Assembly: GCA_030789695.1 (NCBI GenBank)
Contig: CM061141.1
Location: 199,071,600-199,135,599, forward strand
DNA length: 64,000 nt
DNA from: Scilla litardierei
Lineage: Eukaryota; Streptophyta; Magnoliopsida; Asparagales; Asparagaceae
Direction of reading: 5' to 3'
Position 1 is the first letter of the stretch. Each line of letters starts with the position of its first letter. Shown here one piece after another: positions 23,025 to 31,062 of this stretch. Below the pieces are notes generated by a model. That model did not search any database, was not told where the DNA came from, and saw only the letters and a list, made by a program, of their open reading frames with translations. The position numbers were made by a program, and so were the translations under genes.

Positions 23025-23480
23025 GCTGGCGGCTGCCCAGAAATTAGGGTTTTAACATAGATTAGTCGGTCAAAGAGCAACCACTGACCGACTAGTTTGG
23101 CAACTAGTCGGTCGGTCGACCAACGCAGACCGACTAAGTGTAAACAGTAACTTCTGAACGAAAATAGGATTTAGATTTAGTCGGTCCATGAACAAATACT
23201 GACCGACTAGTTCAGCATCTAGTCGGTCGATGAACGTTCTTAGACCGACTAAGAGTAAACAGTAACTGATACTAAAATTTAGATGATGTGTTAGTCGGTT
23301 AAAGAAGCATTGCCGACCGACTAGTTTGCAACCTAGTCGGTCAACCAACGTTCTTAGACCGACTAACGATAAACAGTAACTCCTGAGAAATTTAGAAAGC
23401 CAACTAGTCGGTCCAAGAAGGATTGCCGACCGACTGGATCGTCATCTAGTCGGTCGGTGCCCCTTCTTATACCGGCTAAT
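23025..23480 (-). promoter_or_regulatory. DRE-like inverted motif array of the family B LTR promoter, minus strand
   Basis: Four units, each with GACCGACTAG and CTAGTCGGTC facing each other across a short spacer, plus outer single sites. On the minus strand the array lies upstream of a TATA-like TATTTATA near 23010-23020. Same arrangement as 25527-25994. Confidence 0.55.
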
Positions 23481-23748
23481 AAGCACCAAAAGTTCCGATA
23501 CGGAGCGCGGGGCCCCGGGATCGATTCCTAAGACTCCTAGGCTTGATCTAACAGTAAGATACGACCGTTATGAAGTCCGTCATGAATGACATACTTCGAA
23601 ATCGACGATCCTAAGGAAGAAACGAGAAAACACGAAGAAACGATCGAAAATGAAAGCTACGGAGACGAAAACCACACATGAGGAGAAAATCCACCAAAAC
23701 ATATATTATATTATAATAAATCCAGATACATGAAAAGCAGTCGTTACA

Positions 23749-25210
23749 GAAATTGGTAAGGATTCGAGGGCAGGTTGAAGCTGGTCTGCGGACTGACTTT
23801 TTGATTCATGAGGATGGCTCGCTGAGGTTTGGAGCCAGGTTGTGTGTGCCAGCTGGGGATATCAGAGAGGAGTTGATGGTGGAGGCACACAGTTTGCCGT
23901 ATTCTGTGCATCATGGTGGGACCAAGATGTACCAGGATCGTCGTCTGAATTTTTGGTGGCATGGCATGAAGAGGAGTGTGGCTCGGAGTGTGGCCAGTGT
24001 TTGGTTTGCCAGCAAGTGAAGGCGGAGCATCAGCGTACGGCCGGGTTGCTACAACCGCTTCTGATTTCGGAGTGGAAATGGCAACACATCACTATGGATT
24101 TCGTGACTGGACTACCTTGGAGTCCGAAGCAGAATGACGCGATTTGGGTGATCGTAGACCGATTGACCAAGTCTGCACATTTTATTCTATTCCGAGTAGG
24201 ACAGTCCACTGAGGCACTAGCAAGGAGATACATGGAGATAATTTCTTTACCCTCCGTTTCTATTTCCTTCTTCTAGTTTAGATAGTGATGTAACGTGAAT
24301 CGTGCAGGAGATCGAGCGACTTCATGGAGTCCCCGTGAGTATCGTGTCGGACAGGGACACGAGGTTCACATCTCATTTCTGGCAGAGTTTGCAGAAGAGT
24401 TTGAGTACGCGTCTGAGTTTCAGCACGGCGTACCATCCGCAGACGGATGGCCAGTCCGAGAGGACGATTCAGATTTTGGAAGACATGCTGAGAGCATGCA
24501 TGTTGGATTTCAAGGGTTCGTGGGAGGACCATCTACACTTGGTGGAGTTCTCTTACAACAACAGCTACCAGGCGTCTATTGGCATGGCGCCTTTCGCCGC
24601 TTTGTATGGGAGGAAATGTCGATCGCCATTGAGTTGGGATGACGTTGGCAATCGGGAACTGTTGGGGCCTGAGATGATTGTGGAGGCTGTGGAGGTCGTC
24701 AGAAACATTCGGGTGAGGCTGAGGATTTCTCAGGACCGTTTTAAGCATTGGGCGGATGTGAAACGTCGTCCTTTGGAGTTTCAGCCGGGTGATCATGTGT
24801 TTCTGAGGATTTCCCCGAATCATGGAGTGATTCATTTTAGGAAGCGAGGGAAGTTGAGCCCGCGATACATTGGACCGTTTGATGTTTTGGAGAGGGTCGG
24901 CGAAGTAGCTTACCGCTTAGCCTTGCCGCCATCTTTGGAAGGAGTCCATGATGTTTTCCATGTGTCGCAGCTTTGTCGATACATCAGCGATCCGTCTCAC
25001 GCCGTAGATTTCTCGGAGATCGCCGTTCGCCCAGATTTGACGTATGACCAGCATCCAGTGCAGATTCTGGACAGGCGTCAGAAGACACTTCAGAACAAGG
25101 TCGTCGATCTTGTTAGAGTGATGTGGCGGCACGGTTTGCCGGGAGAGTCTACTTAGGAGAGAGAAGATGAGATGCGAGAGCGCTACCCACTTTTGTTTCC
25201 GGACAAGTGA
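23749..25210 (+). pseudogene. Chromovirus integrase with chromodomain-like C-terminus, broken
   Basis: Starts abruptly inside the integrase linker (no start codon). It has the HHCC zinc-binding region (VHHGG...CLVC), split by a one-base frameshift near 23990; the catalytic core with Asp in MDFVTGLP, Asp in VSDRDTRF and Glu in the QSERTIQ region (D,D35E); then the [10 protein letters not shown] barrel and a C-terminus around [12 protein letters not shown] that resembles the chromodomain of Tekay-type chromoviruses. A 73-bp segment (24235-24307) interrupts the core and changes frame; it ends in a pyrimidine tract and GTGCAG, like an intron whose donor is lost. A TAG at 25154-25156 sits at a Trp position; the frame then continues to TGA at 25208-25210. 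Confidence 0.85.
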
Positions 25211-25235
25211 ATGTTGGGAATTCCGAGGAAGGAAT

Positions 25236-25255
25236 TTTTCTTAAGTTGGAGAGGA
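25236..25255 (+). other. Polypurine tract before the family B LTR
   Basis: AAGTTGGAGAGGA immediately precedes TGTAACGACTGG. Position and composition fit plus-strand priming for the LTR at 25256. Confidence 0.75.
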
Positions 25256-25526
25256 TGTAACGACTGGTTTTTCATGTATGGATTTTATTATGAATATTAT
25301 ATATTTGATTGCTTTCCCTTGTTGTGATTTCCTTTTCCGTCTCCGTAGTTTTCATTTTCGTTCGTTTCGTCGTGATTCTCTAGATTCTTCCGTCGGTCGG
25401 CGTGTTTGAAGTAAGTCATTCGTGACGGGCTTCATAACATCGATATCATAGAGTTAGAACGAGCCTAGGAGACTTAGGAAACCATCCCGGAGCTTCGCGC
25501 TCCATTTCAGAACTTTTGGTGCACGT

Positions 25527-25994
25527 TAGCCGGTATAAGAAGGGGCACCGACCGACTAGATGACGATCCAGTCGGTCGCTAAAACCTTCTTGAACCGACT
25601 AGTGGGCTTTGTTAAATGTTCAGGAGTTACTGTTTGTCGTTAGTCGGTCTAAAAACATTGGTTGACCGACTAGGTTGCAAACTAGTCGGTCGGCAATGCT
25701 TCTTTAACCTACTAACTCATTTACTATTTTTTGGTATCAGTACTGTTCATTCTTAGTCGGTCTAAGTTCATCTTTCGACCGACTAGTTGTTAAACTAGTC
25801 GGTTAAGTTTTGTACTCAGACCGACTAATTCTTAGTTCTTCTGTACAGTCTGGTTACTGTTTACACTTAGTCCGTCTGCGTTGGTCAACCGACCGACTAG
25901 TTCCCAAACTAGTCGGTCAGTGGTTGTTCTTTGACCGACTAACCCGTGTTGTAAACCCTAGTTTTGCCCTAGCCGCCACCCAACTCTATAAATA
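25527..25994 (+). promoter_or_regulatory. DRE-like motif array (114-bp tandem units) and TATA box
   Basis: Near-tandem units start at 25527, 25641, 25754 and 25868 (spacing 114, 113, 114). Each has TAGTCGGT, then ACCGACTAG facing CTAGTCGGT, then ACCGACTA. The 25527 unit is the most degenerate. TATAAATA follows at 25987-25994. The repeated half-site contains ACCGAC, the core of the plant DRE/CRT element bound by DREB/CBF factors. Stress-inducible expression is a reasonable guess, not shown. Confidence 0.6.
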
Positions 25995-26475
25995 CCCCTC
26001 CAAATGTTTTCTTCTTCTTCCTCGTGACCTAAAACCCTAATTTCTCCCCCATTGAGCCCACATCTTCCTCAAACCATTAATCCTTCATCCCAAGCTCATC
26101 CTCCATCATCCAAACCCTCCTTTGTCACAACTCACCTTCCTTCTTCCCCAAACCTTCATCAAACCCCCAAAATCCACATCAAAACCCATTTCTCCATATT
26201 TTTCCCTCATTTCCAGATCTGAGCCGGATCGTTCTTCCGTTGCTGTGGTTGCTCGGCATCACTCCTCCGCTTCTTCACAGTAATACTCGATTCCTTTAGT
26301 TTTAGCATAACCCACATTGACATTGTGAAACCCTAATAAAATGGATTATTAGATGATTAGGGTTCTAATAAGAAACCGATATAGAATCGTTGTTCTAATA
26401 ATTGTTTTGCTATAACAGTGATCCATCCGTAGTTTAGCTTGTGACGATCTTCATTGCTCGTCAACCCCGGTATCA

Positions 26476-26721
26476 GGCAAGTGAAACTTGCATCTCTTGA
26501 TTTGGGCCATGTCTTAGGCCATTTCCCTTGCTTTAGCGTAAAAGAGACTAGACGGTGAAAGGATAGCCGTCTAGACGCCTTGACCTAGCTTGACAACGAA
26601 GCTTGGTCCGTCACCTTCATCATGCTTGTATGTCACGTTTAAATTCAATTAACGGTACGCAAATATCTGTTCATGGCATTGCATATTGATTAGTCATTGT
26701 GATTTGCGTAGCACACGCTAC
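26476..26721 (+). ncRNA. Conserved hairpin series in the family B LTR leader (copy 3)
   Basis: GGCAAGT-GAA-ACTTGC at 26476-26491; GGCC pair at about 26506-26521; AGCGTAAAAGAGACTAG at about 26535; stem CTAGACGG (26548-26555) / CCGTCTAG (26567-26574); the GACAACG hairpin at 26582-26608 with one T-T mismatch; GTAGC-ACAC-GCTAC at 26708-26721. It lies about 0.45 kb after the expected transcription start, so it would be in the 5' leader. Confidence 0.6.
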
Positions 26722-27162
26722 AATACTATTATTTCCTGGCTCGTGTTCCAGAAGCGAGCCCTGTAGTTGGAAACCCCAACGCTCGACACATATGGGTGGG
26801 GTAAGAGATATGCGGCCACCTGAGCCCCGAGTAGGCCTGATCCGCCACTCCAGGCAGCAGGCGAAATCTCTAGTGTACAAGTGATTAATAGTGATAATAG
26901 ATAAGCGGCTTGAGCCACGAGCTGGCCAGCAGGTGGACTCTCTATGCACTAAGTGATAAACAGCGATAAGTGATAAGTGATTAGTGAATTGGTAGCTTTC
27001 GCTACATCGTGCGTGTGTGTCTCTCTTTTAAACTGCTGCATCAAACTAAACTGTCATGTCATTGTTTAATATTATAAGTGATAGGTTGTTAGTTACTTTC
27101 AGTTTCCTTGCTCAAGTCTTTTGACTTGCTGACATGTGCCCCTTTTCTCTTTTGGGTGACAC

Positions 27163-27270
27163 ATGTTAGACCCCGAGCCAGAGTCACTTGCTGAGGGTGA
27201 GGTGTTTGCGGACGCCGAGCTTGCGCCCGTGTTGGACGAGGACTTTGTAGACACTGGAGATCAGTCTTAG
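27163..27270 (+). CDS. Conserved 35-aa acidic ORF inside the family B LTR (copy 3)
   Basis: ATG at 27163, TAG at 27268-27270, 35 codons, with an in-frame TGA at 27157-27159 that rules out a longer N-terminus. MLDPEPE at the start, Asp/Glu-rich throughout, VDTGDQS at the end; no Cys, Lys or Arg and no membrane segment. Same length and ends as the copy at 3744-3851, although the surrounding LTR sequences are well diverged. It lies upstream of gag in the genomic transcript, so it could be an upstream ORF, a microprotein, or both. Product unknown. Confidence 0.55.
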   Translation: MLDPEPESLAEGEVFADAELAPVLDEDFVDTGDQS

Positions 27271-27611
27271 TGTCTACGTCTAGTTTTGTTAGATTGCTTA
27301 TGTTGTCGGTGCGTGGCACCTAGTTTGATTCTCTGTTATGTTTGTATTTTGTTTGGCCTTGTTCTGGGCCTTTAGACTCTTTCTTTTAGCCTGGTGGCTT
27401 TTTCTGTGATGTTGAATATTTTGTGGACAAAATGTGGGATTGGTATTTCATATCCGTCTCATCCTATTATTATTATTGTTGTTGTTTCGTTTGCAATTAT
27501 AGGAACATGCTTATACTAAATTTATGCTTATCAGGCGTGCAGCTTCGCAGCTCCATGCTTGAGCGGACCTTCTCACGTCTCGCCTCCATTTTAGGGAAGC
27601 GGGGCGTGACA

Positions 27612-27753
27612 GGTTTTAGTGGTGGCCAATGCAGGTCCCTTCTGTAACTGCAATTATCGGGATAACGATAATAATATAAGATTGTCCAACAAATAAGTTC
27701 GACATCTGAGCCCTAAGCTATGAGTCTAATTGTTTCGTTTTCTGTGTCATTAG
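27612..27753 (+). other. Untranslated leader between LTR and gag
   Basis: GGTTTTAG, then TGGTGGCCAATGCAGGTCCC in primer-binding-site position, then 110 bp to the gag ATG. The block is conserved with 3264-3408, so it is probably functional, but it is not the common initiator-Met primer site (TGGTATCAGAGC) and I cannot assign its tRNA. Confidence 0.55.
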
Positions 27754-28882
27754 ATGGCAGGACGGCGAATCACCCGTGGTGGTGGTAGTGGTGCGCCCCC
27801 TCATGACGAGGATCCTGAGCGGGAGCCCACTAACGGAGAGATGATGCAGATGATGATGCAGATGATGCAAGTTCAACAGGGTGTGCTTCTTCAGGTACAG
27901 ACTGCTCCGGTGGCTCGAGCTGCTCGGGTAGTGGAAGCCCCTCGCCCTGAGCCTGGGGCAAAGCAGTTCAGAGAGCTAGGTCCTACATATTTTGATGGAA
28001 CCGAAGGTCCACTAGCTGCTGATGAATGGATGAGGAATATCGAGGACAATCTGAAGATGTCCAAGGTCAACGAAGTTAGTTGGGTTGACTTGGCGAAGCG
28101 CCAGCTGAGGGATAACGCCAGAAATTGGTGGGATGCTGAAGAGAAGATGTTGGAGGAGCCGATCGTCTGGGCTACCTTTAAGGCCAGATTTGATGGCGAG
28201 TTCTTCCCAAAAGCTGCCAGGGAAGAGATACTGCAGCGTTTTATCGATCTGAAGCAAGGAAGCTCGTCGGTGGACCGGTATCACCAAGGGTTCATGAGGC
28301 TGAGTCGGTTTGCACCGAAGATGGTGCAGGACGCTGAGGAGAGAGCTCAAAGGTTCCTGCAGGGACTTGCTTCGGAACTCCGGAGTTTTGTGACCTCTTC
28401 TGACCGGGAATCTTATCAGAAGGTTTTAGTATCAGCCAAGAGGCTGGAGCTGCTCGTGAACCAGAGGAGGGTGTCTATTGTTGGTGCTGGGAAGCGGCCT
28501 GTGGAACAGGCGAGAGCTGTGGTTAGTTCTGGATTCAGGCCGAACCAGCCTGTTCAGTTTAAGAGGCCAGGAGGGCCTGTTCGGAAGACTTGCCATTTCT
28601 GTGGCAAGGAGGGCCATATCAAGGAATCGTGTAGGAAGTTCTTGGGGCAATGTATTGCCTGTGGAGATCCCGCCCATGCTCTCAGGGAGTGCCCGAGGTT
28701 GAAGCAGCCTTGGAGGGCACCTATTGCTACCCCGCAGTTGCAGCAGAGAGCCCCGGTGCCCGCTGGTCGTGGGGTACCCCTTGTTCCACAAGGGCATGCC
28801 TTTCGGCAGGCTGTTCCGTAGAGGAGGCAGGCATTTCTGATGACCGAGGAGGAGATCTCGGCCATGGATGAGGTCATTGCAG
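27754..28882 (+). pseudogene. Chromovirus gag with two zinc knuckles, one in-frame TAG
   Basis: ATG at 27754. The N-terminus is low-complexity with QMMMQMMQVQQ; the capsid domain (about residues 70-230) includes FDGTEGPLAADEWM and LKQGSSSVDRY; two CX2CX4HX4C zinc knuckles follow (CHFCGKEGHIKESC and CIACGDPAHALREC, about residues 285-315). Gag would form the virus-like particle and bind RNA. A TAG at 28819-28821 ends the frame after 355 residues, but the same frame continues as RRQAFLMTEEE to a splice-donor-like site at 28882/28883. The TAG could be a CAG codon changed by C to T, or a readthrough stop; decay is more likely given the other stops. Confidence 0.85.
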
Positions 28883-28994
28883 GTAACTTTCAATCTAGTT
28901 GTTCCTTCCTTAATTAGTTGATTGTTAAATTATGTTGGTTGCTTGTGTATGAATGTTGCTAGAGTAAGATTTGATTGATTAGACTGTTTGTTAG
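28883..28994 (+). other. Candidate 112-nt spliceosomal intron between gag and pol
   Basis: GTAACTTTC at the 5' end, AT-rich body, TTTGTTAG at the 3' end. Removing it joins the gag frame (phase 1, first base of a Gly codon) to the pol frame exactly. Retained, it stops the Gag frame about 12 codons later. Predicted from sequence only. Confidence 0.65.
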
Positions 28995-31062
28995 GTGTGG
29001 TTTTGGTTTGCACGTTCCCTGCCCGAGTCCTCTTTGACTCAGGTGCGTCGATTTGCATTTTGGCCCAGAGCTTCGTGGAGAAGCAATCCTTGTCGACGTC
29101 CTCTCTCTCCAAGAGTTGGAACATCGTTACAGGGAATGGAGTAGTCTCGGTGCATCGTGGGTGCAGCCCTTGCTCTGTGGTAGTTTGTGGACATGAGCTT
29201 TATGCTGATTTTATTGTCCACAACATCACCAACTACGATGCGGTCTTTGGGATGGATTGGCTTGCGAGCTTCTATGCTACGATTGACTGTCGGATGAAGA
29301 GGGTGGTGTTCGAGATTCCTGGACACCCAGTGTTTGAGTTCAGCCGTGGTAGCAGTTCACTTGGTCCTGTCAGATTTCGGGCCAGACCGGTGGAGGTTGT
29401 GGCTATGCAGATGGAGTTGGAGAGGCCAGCTGTGGTGCGAGATTTTGATGACGTCTTCCCCGTGGAGATGTCTGGACTGCCACCCGATCGAGCTTTAGAG
29501 TTTTCCATTGATTTGATTCCAGGTGCTCAGCCGATTTCGAAGGCACCATATCGTATGGCTCCAGCAGAATTGGAGGAATTGCGTAGGCAGTTGGATGAGC
29601 TTATGCAGAAGGGTTACATTAATCCCAGCGTGTCTCCATGGGGAGCACCGGTGCTGCTGGTGAAGAAGAAGGATGGTTTGTGTCGCATGTGCGTGGACTA
29701 TCGGGAGCTGAATGTGGTGACCATTAAGAATAAATACCCGTTGCCTCACATCGATGATATTTTTGATCAGCTTGGAGGTTCGAGGGTGTTTTCTAAGTTG
29801 GATTTGAGGAGTGGTTACCATCAGTTGAAGGTGAAGAAGGATGATGTGCCAAAGACAGCTTTCAGGACGAAGTACGGACACTATGAGTTTGTGGTAATGC
29901 CTTTCGGCGTAACTAACGCACCCGCAGTTTTCATGAATCTGATGAACCTGATTTTCTATGACTTTTTGGATAAGTTTGTTGACGACATTCTGATCTATTC
30001 GAAGTCGGAGGAAGAGCATGCCTCGCACTTGAGGACGGTGTTGGAGATTATGAGGAAGCATCGGTTGTATGCCAAGTTTTCGAAGTGCGAGTTCTGGTTG
30101 GACAGTGTTGCTTTTCTCGGGCATGTGGTGACTGGTGATGGTATTTCAGTGGATCCTGAGAAGATCAGGGCCATCAGAGAGTGGCCTGTTCCGTCGTCGG
30201 CGTCTGAGATTCGGAGTTTCCTTGGTTTAGCGGGATATTATCGGCGTTTCATTAAGGATTTTTACCGTATTACCAAGCCAATGACCAGGTTGACACGGAA
30301 GGATATACCTTATGTTTGGTCGGGTGACTGTGAGCATGCCTTTGGTGTTCTGAGAGAGCGTCTGACGTCTGCTCCTGTCCTTGCTGTGCCTGACCGCAGT
30401 GAAGGATTCAAGATCTTTTGCGATGCTTCTGGCAAGGGTCTCGGTTGTGTTTTGCATCAGCATGGACATGTGGTGGCTTATGCGTCGCGTCAGCTCAAGG
30501 TTCATGAGAAGAATTACCCGACACATGATTTGGAGTTGGCTGTCATTGTGTTTGCTCTTAAGATTTGGAGGCACTTCTTGCTAAGTGAGAAAGTGAAAAT
30601 TTTCACCGATCATAAAAGCTTGAAGTATATTTTTACCCAGAAGGAGCTCAACATACGACAGTGTCAATGGTTGGAGCTTATGACAGATTATGAGATTGAT
30701 TTGCAGTATCACCCTGGCAAGGTGAATGTGGTGCCAGATGCTTTGAGTAGGCTTCCCGCGGTGATGGTTTTGAGTTCGCAGTGGAGATTGCAGCAGGATT
30801 TTTGGGAGTCTGGAGTGGAGATTTTTCTTCCTGGGGAGGCTTCTTCGTTGATGTACATGCAGGTGTAGTCAACGATCGTGGATCGGATTAAGGCGAGTCA
30901 GGCCGGAGATCCGAAATTGGTAAGGATTCGAGGGCAGGTTGAAGCTGGTCTGCGGACTGACTTTTTGATTCATGAGGATGGCTCGCTGAGGTTTGGAGCC
31001 AAGTTGTGTGTGCCAGCTGGGGATATCAGAGAGGAGTTGATGGTGGAGGCACACAGTTTGCC
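28995..31062 (+). pseudogene. Chromovirus pol: protease, reverse transcriptase, RNase H, start of integrase
   Basis: The exon after the candidate intron starts at 28995. Protease: VLFDSGAS within the first 20 residues. Reverse transcriptase: [10 protein letters not shown], then [20 protein letters not shown] and the catalytic FVDDILIYS. RNase [11 protein letters not shown], then [11 protein letters not shown] and ending in VPDALSR. The frame is open for more than 600 codons up to a TAG at 30866-30868. It then continues in the same frame into the integrase N-terminus (GDPKLVRIRGQ) until satellite begins at 31063. Zinc-binding and catalytic integrase domains are missing here but present at 23749-25210. 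Up to the TAG this is the best preserved coding region of the family; the TAG is again a plausible C to T change of CAG. Confidence 0.9.

Larger units (their letters stand above)
21398..23748 (-). mobile_element. Family B LTR, minus strand, missing its 3' terminal ~150 bp
   Basis: On the minus strand it starts TGTAACGACTGCTTTTCATG (23748), close to the start of the LTR at 25256, and runs to 21398, where it is cut by the end of A1. It carries the CCGACTAG / CTAGTCGG motif array (23060-23480), the hairpin module (22326-22581) and a copy of the small ORF (from 21771). Its terminus joins integrase sequence directly at 23749. Confidence 0.8.
25256..27611 (+). mobile_element. Family B chromovirus LTR, complete, plus strand (2356 bp)
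   Basis: TGTAACGACTGG...GCGGGGCGTGACA, preceded by a polypurine tract and followed by GGTTTT and the conserved TGGTGGCC leader block. It contains, in order, the DRE-like array (25527-25945), TATA box (25987), a C/T-rich leader, hairpin module (26476-26721) and the 35-codon ORF (27163-27270). It is the best preserved copy of the family B LTR. Confidence 0.9.
23749..31062 (+). mobile_element. Permuted family B chromovirus: integrase end, one LTR, gag, pol, integrase start
   Basis: A normal element would read LTR-gag-pol-LTR. Here a single complete LTR lies in the middle, with the 3' end of integrase and the polypurine tract on its left and leader, gag and pol on its right. The two outer ends overlap: 23749-23898 and 30913-31062 are the same 150 bp with one mismatch. 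Such an order is expected from a one-LTR circular DNA opened inside integrase, or from a tandem pair sharing one LTR and trimmed at both ends. The right end joins satellite with 3 bp (GCC) of shared sequence. Confidence 0.7.

Noticed and set aside
27157..27200. A short upstream ORF (MCPLLFWVSHVRP) overlapping the start of the 35-codon ORF
   Set aside because: Present in copy 1 (around 3868) but changed by an indel in copy 3, so not conserved.
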